Shown piece after piece: positions 1 through 10,452 of a stretch of DNA of 32,738 nucleotides (within the stretch, counting starts at the first letter, position 1; every line of letters begins with the position of its first letter). Origin of the DNA: Candidatus Yonathbacteria bacterium (lineage in GTDB: Bacteria; Patescibacteriota; Minisyncoccia; Phycocordibacterales; UBA1550); NCBI GenBank assembly GCA_016215205.1, contig JACRKU010000004.1:1-32738 (forward strand). The letters run 5' to 3'. Under the pieces are notes generated by a model. It was given only the letters and a program-made list of their open reading frames with translations. It was not told the origin of the DNA and did not search any database. The position numbers and the translations under genes were made by a program.

Positions 1-129
1 CTAGAGAAAGTGAATGAAAAACTGCAGGAATATGTGATCTACTACAATACCGTCCGTCCGCACACTTCTCTTGGTTTTGTGTCACCGGAGGAGTATTATG
101 TGAAGAACCGAGAAAATTCTCATATGTAG
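1..129 (+). pseudogene. C-terminal fragment of an IS transposase (rve/integrase-core type); 5' part lies outside the window, so it may be intact there
   Basis: Frame 1 translates LEKVNEKLQEYVIYYNTVRPHTSLGFVSPEEYYVKNRENSHM*; 'YNxxRPHxSLGxxSPxEY' is the typical C-terminal signature of IS3/IS481-like DDE transposases. Confidence 0.75.
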
Positions 130-146
130 TGAACTAATACAAAGCA

Positions 147-174
147 TTGACACCAGATTTTAACCTGTTATACT
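147..174 (+). promoter_or_regulatory. Putative sigma70 promoter upstream of rpoB: TTGACA-N16-TATACT with extended -10 (TGT)
   Basis: TTGACA at 147-152, TATACT at 169-174, TG at 166-167. Confidence 0.6.
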
Positions 175-270
175 GCTTTTCAACGGTAATTTGATTGCGT
201 ACTTGGCGCCGTACGATAGAGAAGCTACAATTTTAATAGGTATTAAGTGTCTTTTATACCCTTAGTTAAC

Positions 271-305
271 AAAAAGGTGGATATTCCGTGCCTTTTTGAT
301 TTTTG
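271..305 (+). terminator. Attenuator/terminator-like hairpin in the rpoB leader (AAAAAGG...CCTTTTT followed by GATTTTTG)
   Basis: AAAAAGG 271-277 pairs with CCTTTTT 291-297; interior contains GGAtatTCC; T-rich tract follows. Confidence 0.4.
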
Positions 306-356
306 CTGTTTAGGGTCTCTGAAAGACGCTTTGTAATTAACGCGTTACATCACCAT

Positions 357-3300
357 ATGCGACCACAGAAACATTTTGCGCGCTACAAGAAGCCGCAAGT
401 AGAGATGCCGAACCTTGTCGAGACACACTTGAAGTCATACAAATGGCTTGTCGAAGAAGGACTCAAAGAAGCATTTAAAGAATTTTCTCCGATTGAAGAT
501 TATTCAGGAAAAAAGTTTGCACTCGAATTCGTCGGCATTGAACTCTCGGCGCCAAAGTACGACGAATATTTTGCAAAAGAAAACAAGCTTTCGTACGAAG
601 CACCTCTCAAGGCGCGCGTAAAGCTTATCAACAAAACATTCAAGAGTGAGAAAGAGCAGGAAATCTTTATGGCGGATTTTCCCGTAATGACCTCGCACGG
701 TACATTTATCGTGAACGGGGTTGAACGCGTGGTTGTGCCGCAGATTTCTCGTTCTTTCGGCGTGTCGTTTACGGTAGACGAGCTCAAGGGCAAGCGTTAC
801 TTCGGCGCAAAAATCATCCCCGGTCGCGGCGCATGGGTGGAGGTGGAGTCTGACCCCGACGGTGCAGTGTATGTGCGCATCGACAAGAAGCGCAAGTTTC
901 CCGTCACTGTGCTACTCCGCGCGCTTGGTTTGGAAAACAACGCCGCAATACTAAAGGTATTTTCAAAAGATGAGAATGCAAAGAAATTTATTGAAGCAAC
1001 TATCGCAAAAGACCCAGCACAAACTCCAGACGAGTCTTTTATTGAAATTCACAAGAAGCTTCGCGATGGCGACCTCGCAACCGCAGAAAACGCGCGCGGT
1101 TTCGTGAACTCTATTTTCGCAAAAGAAAAGTATGACCTCTCGGAGGTTGGACGCTTCAAGTTTAACAAACGCTTTGGAAAAGGTCTCGAGAAGACCGATA
1201 TTGCGCGCCGCACTATTGACGCGACTGATGTGGCGACAATCGTTTCGCAAATTGTAAAGCTCAATGCCGACCCACGCTCAATGCCGGACGATATCGACCA
1301 CCTCGGTTCCAGGCGCATTCGCTCTGTGGGTGAGATGCTCCAGCAGAAAATTCGTGTTGGTATGACACAGATGAAGCGTAACATTCAGGACAGAATGTCG
1401 ACCATCGACACTGACGCTACTATGCCGGTGCAGTTCATCAGCCCTCGTCCTCTTCAAGCGCGACTCAAGGAATTTTTCGCGACAAACCAGCTCTCGCAGT
1501 TTATGACGCAGTATAATGTGCTTTCGGAAATCGAAAGTCTTCGCACATTTTCCGCGCTTGGGCCGGGCGGTCTCACGCGCGAGCGCGCAGGTATTGAAGT
1601 TCGTGACGTGCACACTTCGCACTACGGACGTCTTTGCCCTATTCACACCCCAGAAGGTCCAAACATCGGTCTTATTCTCCGTCTTTCTTGCTACGCGCGC
1701 ATCAATGATTTCGGAATGATTGAAACGCCATACGCAAAGGTAAAGAATGGCAAAATTACGAAAGAAATCGTGTACATGGACGCGCTCGAGGAAGAGCAGT
1801 ACAACATTGCGCATGCGTCTTTGAAAATGGACGGCGACAGCATCGTTGAAGAAAAAGTAGAGGTGCGCCGCGCCGGCGACCCCGAGCTTGTTCTACGCTC
1901 TGATGTGCACTACATGGACATCGCCGCAAACCAAGCATTTTCGATTGCAACCTCGATGATCCCATTCCTTGAACACGACAATGCGAACCGCGCGCTCATG
2001 GGTTCAAACATGCAGAAGCAGGCTATTCCTTGCGTTGTGCCGGAAGCGCCGCTCGTTGCAACGGGTATGGAGGGTGCGGCCGCTCGCGATACGGGTCGCC
2101 TTATTATTGCGACAGTGGACGGCATCATCACTCACGCAGATGCAAAGAAAATTGTTTTGAAGAGCGCGGACGGAAAGGAACACACTTCCAACCTCGTAAC
2201 ATTCTCCCGCACAAACGGTTTCACCGCATTTCATCAGCGTCCAATCGTTTCTGTCGGCGATAAAGTAAAAAAGGGAACAACTCTTGCGGACACCTCGTCT
2301 TCAGATCAGGGTCAGATTGCGCTCGGGCAAAACGCGCTCGTCGCATTTATGTCATGGGGTGGTTCCAACTACGAAGACGCTATCATCCTCTCGGAGCGTC
2401 TGGTAAAAAACAGCAAGTTCACTTCAATACACATGGACGAGTTTGTGGTGAATGTGCGCGACACAAAACTCGGGCCAGAGGTAACCACGCACGATATTCC
2501 AAACGTGGGTGAAGCGAAGCTCAAGGATTTGGATGAGGACGGAATCATCCGTATCGGCGCGGAGGTGCACCCGGGAGATATTTTGGTTGGAAAGATTACC
2601 CCAAAGGGCGAGACTGAGCTTACTCCAGAGGAGCGCCTCCTCCGCAGTATTTTCGGAGACAAAGCGCGTGATGTAAAAGACACCTCGCTTCGTATGGATC
2701 ACGGCAAGCGCGGTCGTATCATCGGCGTGAAGGTGTTCTCTCGCGAAAAAGGCGACGCGCTCGACAGCGGTATCATCAAGCGTGTTCACATTGAAGTTGC
2801 GCAGGTGCGTAACATTTCTGTCGGCGACAAACTCGCAGGGCGCCACGGCAACAAGGGTGTTATCTCAGTGATTCTTCCCGAAGAAGATATGCCATACATG
2901 GCTGACGGTACGCCTATTGACATGGTGCTTACACCACTCGGTGTGCCTTCTCGTATGAATCTCGGTCAAATTCTTGAGCTTCACTTGGGTCTCGCCGCTC
3001 ACACCCTCGGCTATCAGGCAATCGTTCCTCCATTTATGGGCGCGACAGTGGATGAAATTAAGGGTGAGCTTGTGAAGGCGGGTTTCCGTGAGGACGGAAA
3101 GATGAAACTTTTTGACGGACGCACAGGCGATAGTTTCGACCAGGACATCGCAGTGGGCTACATGTATATTTTGAAACTGAACCATATGGTAGAAGATAAA
3201 ATTCACATGCGTTCAATCGGGCCATACTCTCTCATTACCCAACAGCCGCTTGGCGGAAAGGCGCAGGGCGGAGGACAGCGTTTTGGAGAAATGGAAGTAT

Positions 3301-3515
3301 GGGCGCTCGAAGGTTACGGCGCGTCCCATGTGCTTCGCGAAATGCTCACCGTGAAGTCGGACGACATCACCGGACGTTCAGAGGCGTTTGACTCTATTGT
3401 GAAGGGTAATGACGTGCTCAATACCAACATACCTGAGTCATTCAATGTGCTTCTCAATTATCTACGCGGGCTCTCACTCGACATATCACTCTTGAAAAAG
3501 GGGGAGAATAAATAA
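357..3515 (+). CDS. rpoB: DNA-directed RNA polymerase subunit beta
   Basis: Full-length RpoB motifs (KHFARYKKPQVEMPNLVETHLKSY, GLTRERAGIEVRDVHTSHYGRLCPIHTPEGPNIGLI, GDKLAGRHGNKGVIS). The track ORF begins at a TTG (303); the ATG at 357 (MRPQKHFARYKK) better matches the usual RpoB N-terminus. Confidence 0.97.
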   Translation: MRPQKHFARYKKPQVEMPNLVETHLKSYKWLVEEGLKEAFKEFSPIEDYSGKKFALEFVGIELSAPKYDEYFAKENKLSYEAPLKARVKLINKTFKSEKEQEIFMADFPVMTSHGTFIVNGVERVVVPQISRSFGVSFTVDELKGKRYFGAKIIPGRGAWVEVESDPDGAVYVRIDKKRKFPVTVLLRALGLENNAAILKVFSKDENAKKFIEATIAKDPAQTPDESFIEIHKKLRDGDLATAENARGFVNSIFAKEKYDLSEVGRFKFNKRFGKGLEKTDIARRTIDATDVATIVSQIVKLNADPRSMPDDIDHLGSRRIRSVGEMLQQKIRVGMTQMKRNIQDRMSTIDTDATMPVQFISPRPLQARLKEFFATNQLSQFMTQYNVLSEIESLRTFSALGPGGLTRERAGIEVRDVHTSHYGRLCPIHTPEGPNIGLILRLSCYARINDFGMIETPYAKVKNGKITKEIVYMDALEEEQYNIAHASLKMDGDSIVEEKVEVRRAGDPELVLRSDVHYMDIAANQAFSIATSMIPFLEHDNANRALMGSNMQKQAIPCVVPEAPLVATGMEGAAARDTGRLIIATVDGIITHADAKKIVLKSADGKEHTSNLVTFSRTNGFTAFHQRPIVSVGDKVKKGTTLADTSSSDQGQIALGQNALVAFMSWGGSNYEDAIILSERLVKNSKFTSIHMDEFVVNVRDTKLGPEVTTHDIPNVGEAKLKDLDEDGIIRIGAEVHPGDILVGKITPKGETELTPEERLLRSIFGDKARDVKDTSLRMDHGKRGRIIGVKVFSREKGDALDSGIIKRVHIEVAQVRNISVGDKLAGRHGNKGVISVILPEEDMPYMADGTPIDMVLTPLGVPSRMNLGQILELHLGLAAHTLGYQAIVPPFMGATVDEIKGELVKAGFREDGKMKLFDGRTGDSFDQDIAVGYMYILKLNHMVEDKIHMRSIGPYSLITQQPLGGKAQGGGQRFGEMEVWALEGYGASHVLREMLTVKSDDITGRSEAFDSIVKGNDVLNTNIPESFNVLLNYLRGLSLDISLLKKGENK

Positions 3516-3532
3516 TCTTAATTCTTATCACC

Positions 3533-6500
3533 ATGAAAACACTACGCGAACAACAGAATTTCGAAACCATCGCTCTTAAGCTTGCATCCCCTGAAAGCAT
3601 CAAAGAGTGGTCATATGGCGAGGTTACCAAGCCGGAGACTATCAACTACCGCACACAGAGAAGTGAGCGTGGCGGTCTTTTTGACGAGCGCATTTTCGGA
3701 CCCGAAAAGGACTACGAATGTTACTGCGGAAAATATAAGCGTATTCGCTACAAGAATATTATTTGTGAGAAATGCGGGGTTGAGGTTACGCGCTCTATCG
3801 TGCGCCGAGAGCGTATGGGGCACATTGAACTTGCAAGCCCTGTCGCGCACATTTGGTTTCTCCGAAGTATTCCCTCACGAATGGGGCTTCTTCTCAATCT
3901 TCCTATTGTCGAGCTTGAAAAAGTGATTTACTTTGCGGGGTACATTATTACCTCTGTGAACATTGCCGAGCGCGACAGAATAATGAAAGAGCTCGACCAT
4001 GAATACAAAACCAAACTAAAGACGCTTACCGACGAAAAAGGAAAAGAGAAACTTAAAGAACTCCTCCTCGTTTCAAAGCACGAAATCGAGTCTCTCGTCG
4101 AAGGCAAGGTCCTTGGCGAAATGATCTACCATAAATTTGCGCTCAAGTACGGCACTGCTTTTGAAGCGGGCATCGGTGCGGAAGCAATCTACAATATATT
4201 CAAGAAGATTGATATGGTGAAATTCCGCGACCAGCTCGAAGCTCTGCTTGAAAAAGCGGGAGCTGTGGAGCGCGCGAAACTACACAAGCGTTTGGGTATT
4301 GTAAAGTCGATGATTAACTCCGGCGTGCGTCCCGAGTGGATGTTCATTACGGTTATTCCGATTATTCCACCAGCGCTTCGTCCAATGGTTGCCCTCGAAG
4401 GCGGCCGCCACGCGACATCAGACCTAAACGACCTCTATCGCCGTGTCATCAATCGTAACAATCGTTTGAAGAAACTTCAGGCCATCGGCGCGCCGGACGT
4501 TATCCTGCGCAATGAAAAGCGTATTCTTCAGGAAGCGGTTGACTCGCTTATCGACAACTCGATTCGCCGCGTGCAGTCGGTGGCGATGAATCAAGCGCAG
4601 AAGCGCACATTGAAATCGCTCGCCGACACATTGAAAGGCAAGCAGGGACTCTTCCGCCAAAATCTCCTCGGTAAGCGCGTGGACTATTCCGGTCGCTCGG
4701 TTATTGTTGTGGGTCCAAAGCTCCACCTCAACCAATGCGGTTTGCCAAAGCATATGGCACTCGAGCTCTTCCGTCCGTTTATTGTTTCGGAAATTCTCAC
4801 GCGTGAACTCGCGTACAATATTCGCGGCGCAAACAAGCTTATCGATGAGAGCGTGCCGGAAGTGTGGGCTATTCTCGAAGAAGTAATCAAAGGCAAGTAT
4901 GTTCTTTTGAACCGCGCGCCGACGCTTCACCGCCTTGGTATTCAAGCGTTCCACCCAATCCTTATTGAGGGTAACGCTATTCAAGTTCACCCCCTCGTAT
5001 GTACCGCGTTTAATGCGGACTTCGACGGAGACCAAATGGCCGTACATGTGCCGCTTTCTCGCGCCGCGCAAGAAGAAGCTGGAAAACTCATGGCAGCAAA
5101 CAAAAACTTGCTCGGACCGGGCAATGGAGACCCGATCGTGAACCCAAAACTCGACATCCCTCTCGGCTGTTATTCGATGACAAAAATTATCGACGGCGCA
5201 AAAGGCGAAGGCAAAATTTTTCCGACGCCAAATAGCGCTATCACGGCGCACGACTTTGACATCGTGAGCTACCGCGCAAAGATTAAGGTAATGGGCACTG
5301 ATTCTCCAAAGTATGCAATATACGAAGGCAAAGTATTCGAGACTACTGTTGGACGACTTCTCTTCAACAGCGTGCTTCCCAAAGATTTCGCATTTGTGAA
5401 CAAGGAAATCACAAAGAAAGAACTCGAGAGCATTATTGATGAAATCATCAGTATTTACGGTATTGATGCGACACTGCCAATTCTCGATAAAATCAAGGAC
5501 TTCGGTTTCAAGTATGTTTCAAAGTCAGGCATCACATGGGGTATTGACGAGATTAAAGTTCCCGCTGAAAAGAAGGGAATCATCGCAAAGGCCCGTGTCG
5601 AGGCGGATGAAGTTCGTTCTGAATTTAACGAAGGTTTACTCTCGGAAGAGGAGCGCTATCGTCGCACTATCGAAGTATGGCAAGGTGCGCGCGCTGAAAT
5701 TGAAAAGTTTATGCCTGCAACTCTCGAAAAGAACGGTTCTGTTGAAGACATGTTGAAGTCCGGTGCCCGCGGTTCGTACGCGCAGATTCTTCAAATGGGA
5801 GGTATGACCGGTCTTATCATCAATACCGCAGGACGCACAATCGACTTCCCGATTATTCCTTCAAGTAAGGAGGGTTTGTCTCCGGTGGAGTATTTTATTA
5901 CGACGCACGGTTCGCGCAAAGGTCTCGCCGACACGGCTCTCCAGACTGCAAAGGCGGGGTACCTTACTCGACGCATTGTTGATGTTGCGCAGGATGCTAT
6001 CATTACCGAAGAGGATTGCGGTGACAAAGATGGCAAAGTTATCCGCAAAGAAAATCTCGTTGGTTTTGACATTCCGCTTTCTCGCAACCTCAAAGGGCGC
6101 GTACTCATACGCGACATGGCAACCGCAGACGGCACAGTGATATACAAGAAAGGGCATTTGATGTCGAAACTTGACGCAAAGAACGCCGAAGCAAAAGGTA
6201 TTACGGAGGCGATGGTTCGATCACCGCTCTCATGCAAGACCTCGCGCGGCATTTGCCGCAAATGTTACGGTCTCGATATCGGCAGGAATGAACTTGTGGA
6301 AATCGGCGAAGCAGTGGGTATTATTGCGGCGCAAGCTATTGGTGAGCCGGGAACACAGCTTACAATGCGTACATTCCACTCTGGAGGTATCGCGTCTGCT
6401 GGCGGCGACATTACGATGGGCCTCCCTCGCGTTGAAGAAATCTTTGAAAAGCGAGAACCAAAAAGTCTCGCGATTATTTCTCACACAAACGGTGTAGTCA

Positions 6501-7171
6501 CCGAGGTGCTTCGCGATGAGAAGGAGCTTGTTATCAAGGTGCTTCCTTCGGAGGGCGAAGGCAAGAAGAAGGGTGAAGTGATTCCGTACGAAACATCGGC
6601 AAAGCGCACGCCGTTTGTAAAGGTTGGCGATACTGTCGCGAAAGGTCAGCTTCTCTCGGATGGTTCGGCAGATATTGGAGAAGTTTTCCAGTATGCCGGA
6701 AAAGATGTCGCAGAAAACTATATTATTACCGAGGTGCAAAAGATTTACGAACTTCAGGGTGCGTCAATCTCACGCAAGCACATTGAGGTGATTATTCGTC
6801 AAATGTTTTCGCGCAGGAAGATCAAGGATGTCGGCGATACCAAGTTCAACATGGGCGAAGTTGTTGAGCAAGGAGAACTCACTCAAGAAAACGAGCGTAT
6901 TGAAAAAGCGGGCGGCGAAAAAGCAAAAGGAGAAATTGTTGTTCTCGGTATTTCGGTCGTCGCCCTTACCACAAAGAGCTGGCTCTCGGCCGCATCGTTC
7001 GAGAACACGACACGCGTTCTCATCGATACGGCAATCAACGGAGGCGTAGACACGCTCCGCGGTCTCAAAGAGAATGTTATTATCGGGCACCTTATTCCGG
7101 CGGGAACCGGTTTTGGCGCTCGAAGCGGTGTGAAAGAACTTCCGGGGAAAAGCAGGGAAGAGGGGAACTAG
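3533..7171 (+). CDS. rpoC: DNA-directed RNA polymerase subunit beta'
   Basis: [16 protein letters not shown] catalytic motif, N-terminal zinc finger CYCGKYKR...CEKCGVEV, trigger-loop region [15 protein letters not shown]. Confidence 0.98.
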   Translation: MKTLREQQNFETIALKLASPESIKEWSYGEVTKPETINYRTQRSERGGLFDERIFGPEKDYECYCGKYKRIRYKNIICEKCGVEVTRSIVRRERMGHIELASPVAHIWFLRSIPSRMGLLLNLPIVELEKVIYFAGYIITSVNIAERDRIMKELDHEYKTKLKTLTDEKGKEKLKELLLVSKHEIESLVEGKVLGEMIYHKFALKYGTAFEAGIGAEAIYNIFKKIDMVKFRDQLEALLEKAGAVERAKLHKRLGIVKSMINSGVRPEWMFITVIPIIPPALRPMVALEGGRHATSDLNDLYRRVINRNNRLKKLQAIGAPDVILRNEKRILQEAVDSLIDNSIRRVQSVAMNQAQKRTLKSLADTLKGKQGLFRQNLLGKRVDYSGRSVIVVGPKLHLNQCGLPKHMALELFRPFIVSEILTRELAYNIRGANKLIDESVPEVWAILEEVIKGKYVLLNRAPTLHRLGIQAFHPILIEGNAIQVHPLVCTAFNADFDGDQMAVHVPLSRAAQEEAGKLMAANKNLLGPGNGDPIVNPKLDIPLGCYSMTKIIDGAKGEGKIFPTPNSAITAHDFDIVSYRAKIKVMGTDSPKYAIYEGKVFETTVGRLLFNSVLPKDFAFVNKEITKKELESIIDEIISIYGIDATLPILDKIKDFGFKYVSKSGITWGIDEIKVPAEKKGIIAKARVEADEVRSEFNEGLLSEEERYRRTIEVWQGARAEIEKFMPATLEKNGSVEDMLKSGARGSYAQILQMGGMTGLIINTAGRTIDFPIIPSSKEGLSPVEYFITTHGSRKGLADTALQTAKAGYLTRRIVDVAQDAIITEEDCGDKDGKVIRKENLVGFDIPLSRNLKGRVLIRDMATADGTVIYKKGHLMSKLDAKNAEAKGITEAMVRSPLSCKTSRGICRKCYGLDIGRNELVEIGEAVGIIAAQAIGEPGTQLTMRTFHSGGIASAGGDITMGLPRVEEIFEKREPKSLAIISHTNGVVTEVLRDEKELVIKVLPSEGEGKKKGEVIPYETSAKRTPFVKVGDTVAKGQLLSDGSADIGEVFQYAGKDVAENYIITEVQKIYELQGASISRKHIEVIIRQMFSRRKIKDVGDTKFNMGEVVEQGELTQENERIEKAGGEKAKGEIVVLGISVVALTTKSWLSAASFENTTRVLIDTAINGGVDTLRGLKENVIIGHLIPAGTGFGARSGVKELPGKSREEGN

Positions 7172-7176
7172 CTTTT

Positions 7177-7243
7177 AGGTGACAGGTTTTAGCTTCTAGG
7201 AAATGTATTCCACCTAACACCTAAAAGCTAAAACCTAACACCT
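7177..7243. repeat. Imperfect inverted repeat/hairpin between rpoC and dnaG
   Basis: AGGTGACAGGTTTTAGCTTCTAGG (7177-7200) versus reverse complement of 7220-7243 (AGGTGTTAGGTTTTAGCTTTTAGG): 24 nt arms, 3 mismatches, 19 nt loop. Confidence 0.8.
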
Positions 7244-7252
7244 TCTCAAAAA

Positions 7253-8977
7253 ATGTCCTCAATCATTGAAGATATAAAATCACGACTCAACATTGTTGAT
7301 GTTGCCGGCGGATACCTCAAGCTTGAAAAAGCAGGGGGGAGTTTCAAGGCATGCTGTCCATTCCACAATGAACGCACGCCGTCGTTTTTCATTTCGCCGT
7401 CTCGTCAGACATACCATTGTTTTGGTTGCAATAAGGGTGGCGATATTATTTCATTTGTGGAAGAGATTGAAGGGCTTGATTTTCAGGGCGCGCTCAAGGT
7501 TCTTGCAGACCGTGCGGGCATCACGCTTACCCGTGAAAGACCGGGCGCAAAGGATGAGCGCGATGCGATATATTCCGCGCTTGAGCTTGCGACAAGGTTT
7601 TATGAAGCGGTATTACCGAAGTTTCCGGAGGCGGGAGCGTATCTTACGAATCGCGGGCTAACCCAAGAGACTGTCAAACACTTTCGTGTGGGTTTTGCGC
7701 CGGACGAATGGCGTTCGCTCGGTGATTTTCTCGCAAAGAAAGGGATATCCGAAAGCGTGATGGAACGCGCGGGACTTATTGTGCGCTCTCCAAAAGGGTT
7801 CTATGATAGATTTCGCGGCCGCATAATGTTTCCAATTACCGATAGTTCCGGTCGCGTAATCGCGTTCTCGGGACGCATCTTGAAAGAAGAAGCGGGAAAA
7901 ACGCTAGGCGCTTCGGCCTCTGCAAAATATGTGAACAGTCCGGAGACGGAAGTTTTCCACAAGTCGCGCGCGCTATTCGGACTTGCGCTTGCAAAGGAGG
8001 CGATTCGCCATGCGAATGCATGCGTGCTCGTTGAAGGGCAAATGGATCTTATTCTCTCGCACCAAGCGGGAGTAAAGAACACGGTTGCGTCATCAGGTAC
8101 CGCGCTCACTTCGGAGCACCTCGACCTCATCAAGCGCTTCACAAAAAACATCATTCTTGCATTTGATGCGGATGATGCGGGCATGCGGGCTTCGCATCGC
8201 GCAGTGGAAATTGCTCTCTCACAAGACATGTCAGTACGTATTGCGCGCCTGCCGAAAGGGATGGACCCTGCGGATGTCGCGCGGAAAAACCCGACTATGT
8301 GGATAGATGCAGTAAAGAATGCAAAGCAAGTTATTGATCTTTATCTCGAGCTTCTGCCGGAACTCCACACAGAGAAGGCAGAGCTTCGGGAAAAGGTTTC
8401 CGAGATTATCGTTCCGTTTGTCGCGCTCCTTAAAAGCCCTATCGACCAAGGTCACTATGTCGGAGAAGTCGCGAAACTTCTCGGTATTAAAGAAGAGCCA
8501 GTGTGGGATGAAGTGAAGAAAAGAGCAAAGATGGCTAATGTTGCGCGCGAGGCGGAGAAATTAGAATACAAAGTTGCTCCGATCTCGCGTCAGGCGCGCA
8601 TAATTCGCACCATAGAGGGCGGGCTTCGGTGGCAGGAAGGGATCGCGGAGCCAGCGCTCAAAAATATTCCGGAGTATAGAGCACAATTTGCAAAACTCCT
8701 TGAAGAGTCGCCTCCGGACTCTCTCGAGACAATAAGTTCGGACGAACTAATTTTTGAAGCAGAAGCGAGATTTCATGGAAGTGAACATATGGAAAAGGAA
8801 TTGAACGAACTCCTCCACAATCTTAAAGAAGAAATACTTCGTGAAAAGTTTACCACAAAGATGACAGAACTCAAGCAGGCAGAAATTAAAGGGGACGTCT
8901 CTCTTGCGGAAAAACTTCTCGCCGAATGCCAAGCGATTTCAAAAGAAATACACGCGCTAACTAAGAATATAATTTAA
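7253..8977 (+). CDS. dnaG: DNA primase
   Basis: CHC2 zinc-binding N-terminus (CCPFHNERTPSFFISPSRQTYHCFGCNKGGDIISFV) and TOPRIM region (CVLVEGQMDLILSHQAG...LAFDADDAG). Confidence 0.96.
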   Translation: MSSIIEDIKSRLNIVDVAGGYLKLEKAGGSFKACCPFHNERTPSFFISPSRQTYHCFGCNKGGDIISFVEEIEGLDFQGALKVLADRAGITLTRERPGAKDERDAIYSALELATRFYEAVLPKFPEAGAYLTNRGLTQETVKHFRVGFAPDEWRSLGDFLAKKGISESVMERAGLIVRSPKGFYDRFRGRIMFPITDSSGRVIAFSGRILKEEAGKTLGASASAKYVNSPETEVFHKSRALFGLALAKEAIRHANACVLVEGQMDLILSHQAGVKNTVASSGTALTSEHLDLIKRFTKNIILAFDADDAGMRASHRAVEIALSQDMSVRIARLPKGMDPADVARKNPTMWIDAVKNAKQVIDLYLELLPELHTEKAELREKVSEIIVPFVALLKSPIDQGHYVGEVAKLLGIKEEPVWDEVKKRAKMANVAREAEKLEYKVAPISRQARIIRTIEGGLRWQEGIAEPALKNIPEYRAQFAKLLEESPPDSLETISSDELIFEAEARFHGSEHMEKELNELLHNLKEEILREKFTTKMTELKQAEIKGDVSLAEKLLAECQAISKEIHALTKNII

Positions 8978-10219
8978 ATGAAAAAATCAACCAATAAAAG
9001 TTTACATCCAAGACGAGAATCTACTGATTCTAAAGCGGCTAAAAAGGTTGCAAAAAAATCAGTAAAAAAACCGGCAAAAAAGTCCGTTAGAAAGGCTGCC
9101 AAAAAAGTATTGCCTAAAAAAGCGAAGCGTGTCTCAAAGAAAAAGTCAACTGTTGGATGGGAGGAGAAAGCGACACGGCTCATTCTCAAGGGTCGCGGAC
9201 GCGGATTCATAACATACAACGAAATTTTGAAAGAGTTTCCTCAGGTTGAACAGGACGTGATTTTTCTCGATACGCTGTACGAAAAGCTCGGAGATGCGGG
9301 TGTGGATATTCTCGAAAGCGGCGGACTCCTTGAGCTCGAACCGGAGGAAGTCTTGACGCATAAAAAATATACTTACAAGAGCGGGGACTCTTCGTATGAC
9401 TCGATTCAGATGTATCTGAAAGAAATTGGCCAATACCCGCTCCTTTCGGCGGGGGACGAGCGCGACCTCGCGCAGCGCATTGAAGCAGGCGATGAAGAAG
9501 GGAAAAACCTTCTCGCGCGCGCAAACCTCCGCTTGGTTGTATCTATCGCAAAAAAATATGTGGGACGAAGTGCGGACTTGACGCTTCTTGACCTTATTCA
9601 AGAGGGAAACATCGGTCTTTTTAAAGCGGTGGAAAAATTTGACTGGGAAAAGGGGTACAAGTTTTCGACATACGCGACATGGTGGATTCGTCAGGCTATT
9701 ACCCGCGCGCTTGCGGATCAATCGCGCACTATTCGTATTCCTGTGCATATGGTTGAAACGATTTCAAAGTACAAACAGGTAGTGCGTCGTTTGTCGCAGG
9801 ACCTAGGCCGCGAGCCGCTTCCGGGCGAAGTCGCGACGGAAATGGGGCTTGATGTGGAAAAAATCTATAATATTAAAAAAATCGACCAAGATACGGTTTC
9901 ACTTGAGAAGCCGATAGGGGACGATGACGACAAATCAACTCTTGGCGAATTTATCGCGGATGACAAGATTCTTTCACCAGCACAGGATTCCGCTCAGCGA
10001 ATTCTTTCCGACCAAGTAAAAGAAATCCTCGGCGACCTTTCTGAAAAAGAGAGAAAGATTCTCGAGCTTCGCCACGGCCTTGTGGACGGCGTGGTGCACA
10101 CACTCGAGGAAGTAGGTCGCGAGTTTGCAGTAACGCGCGAGCGCATTCGCCAGATTGAGGCAAAGGCTATAGAGAAGATTCGCGCGCATGATAAGGTGGA
10201 CAAACTGCGGAATTACTAA
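8978..10219 (+). CDS. rpoD: RNA polymerase primary sigma factor (sigma70) with Lys/Ala-rich N-terminal extension
   Basis: [54 protein letters not shown] and region 4 [24 protein letters not shown]; starts directly after the dnaG stop. Confidence 0.96.
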   Translation: MKKSTNKSLHPRRESTDSKAAKKVAKKSVKKPAKKSVRKAAKKVLPKKAKRVSKKKSTVGWEEKATRLILKGRGRGFITYNEILKEFPQVEQDVIFLDTLYEKLGDAGVDILESGGLLELEPEEVLTHKKYTYKSGDSSYDSIQMYLKEIGQYPLLSAGDERDLAQRIEAGDEEGKNLLARANLRLVVSIAKKYVGRSADLTLLDLIQEGNIGLFKAVEKFDWEKGYKFSTYATWWIRQAITRALADQSRTIRIPVHMVETISKYKQVVRRLSQDLGREPLPGEVATEMGLDVEKIYNIKKIDQDTVSLEKPIGDDDDKSTLGEFIADDKILSPAQDSAQRILSDQVKEILGDLSEKERKILELRHGLVDGVVHTLEEVGREFAVTRERIRQIEAKAIEKIRAHDKVDKLRNY

Positions 10220-10375
10220 ACCAGCGAATTTTAAAAACTTTTTCTCGGTGCCTCGTTTTGAGGGTACGGATTTTTTGAAGCTTAAAAAATCCTGAAGAGC
10301 TCGTGTCGACACACTCGCAACCCCCTCAAAACGAGGCACGCTCAACAAGTTTTTAAATACGTCTGGTTTGGTAAT
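10212..10375. other. Long imperfect palindromic element; candidate structured RNA or MITE-like element
   Basis: Nested arms: 10212-10224/10363-10375 (13 bp, one G-U), 10230-10240/10347-10357 (11 bp), 10248-10264/10323-10339 (17 bp perfect), plus inner hairpin 10268-10276/10284-10292 (9 bp). Confidence 0.7.
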
Positions 10376-10391
10376 GTCCTTGCGAGAAAGG

Positions 10392-10427
10392 AAAAAGGGC
10401 GGACACTTGCGTGTCCGCCCTTTTTTT
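10392..10427. terminator. Strong intrinsic terminator, bidirectional, serving rpoD (+) and the DsbA-like gene (-)
   Basis: AAAAAGGGCGGACAC TTGC GTGTCCGCCCTTTTTTT; perfect stem with flanking A and T tracts. Confidence 0.92.
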
Positions 10428-10452
10428 GTCAGTTGTTAATTGTCACTCGTGC

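Noticed and set aside
1278-1814. 178 aa minus-strand ORF inside rpoB
   Set aside because: Shadow ORF over conserved RpoB coding sequence with no recognisable domain.
4424-5251. 275 aa minus-strand ORF inside rpoC
   Set aside because: Fully antisense to a conserved essential gene; low-complexity, Arg/His/Cys-rich translation typical of shadow ORFs from codon bias.
10212-10375. Assignment of the palindrome as SRP RNA, RNase P RNA or tmRNA
   Set aside because: None of the hallmark conserved motifs of those RNAs is visible; kept only as an unassigned structured element.
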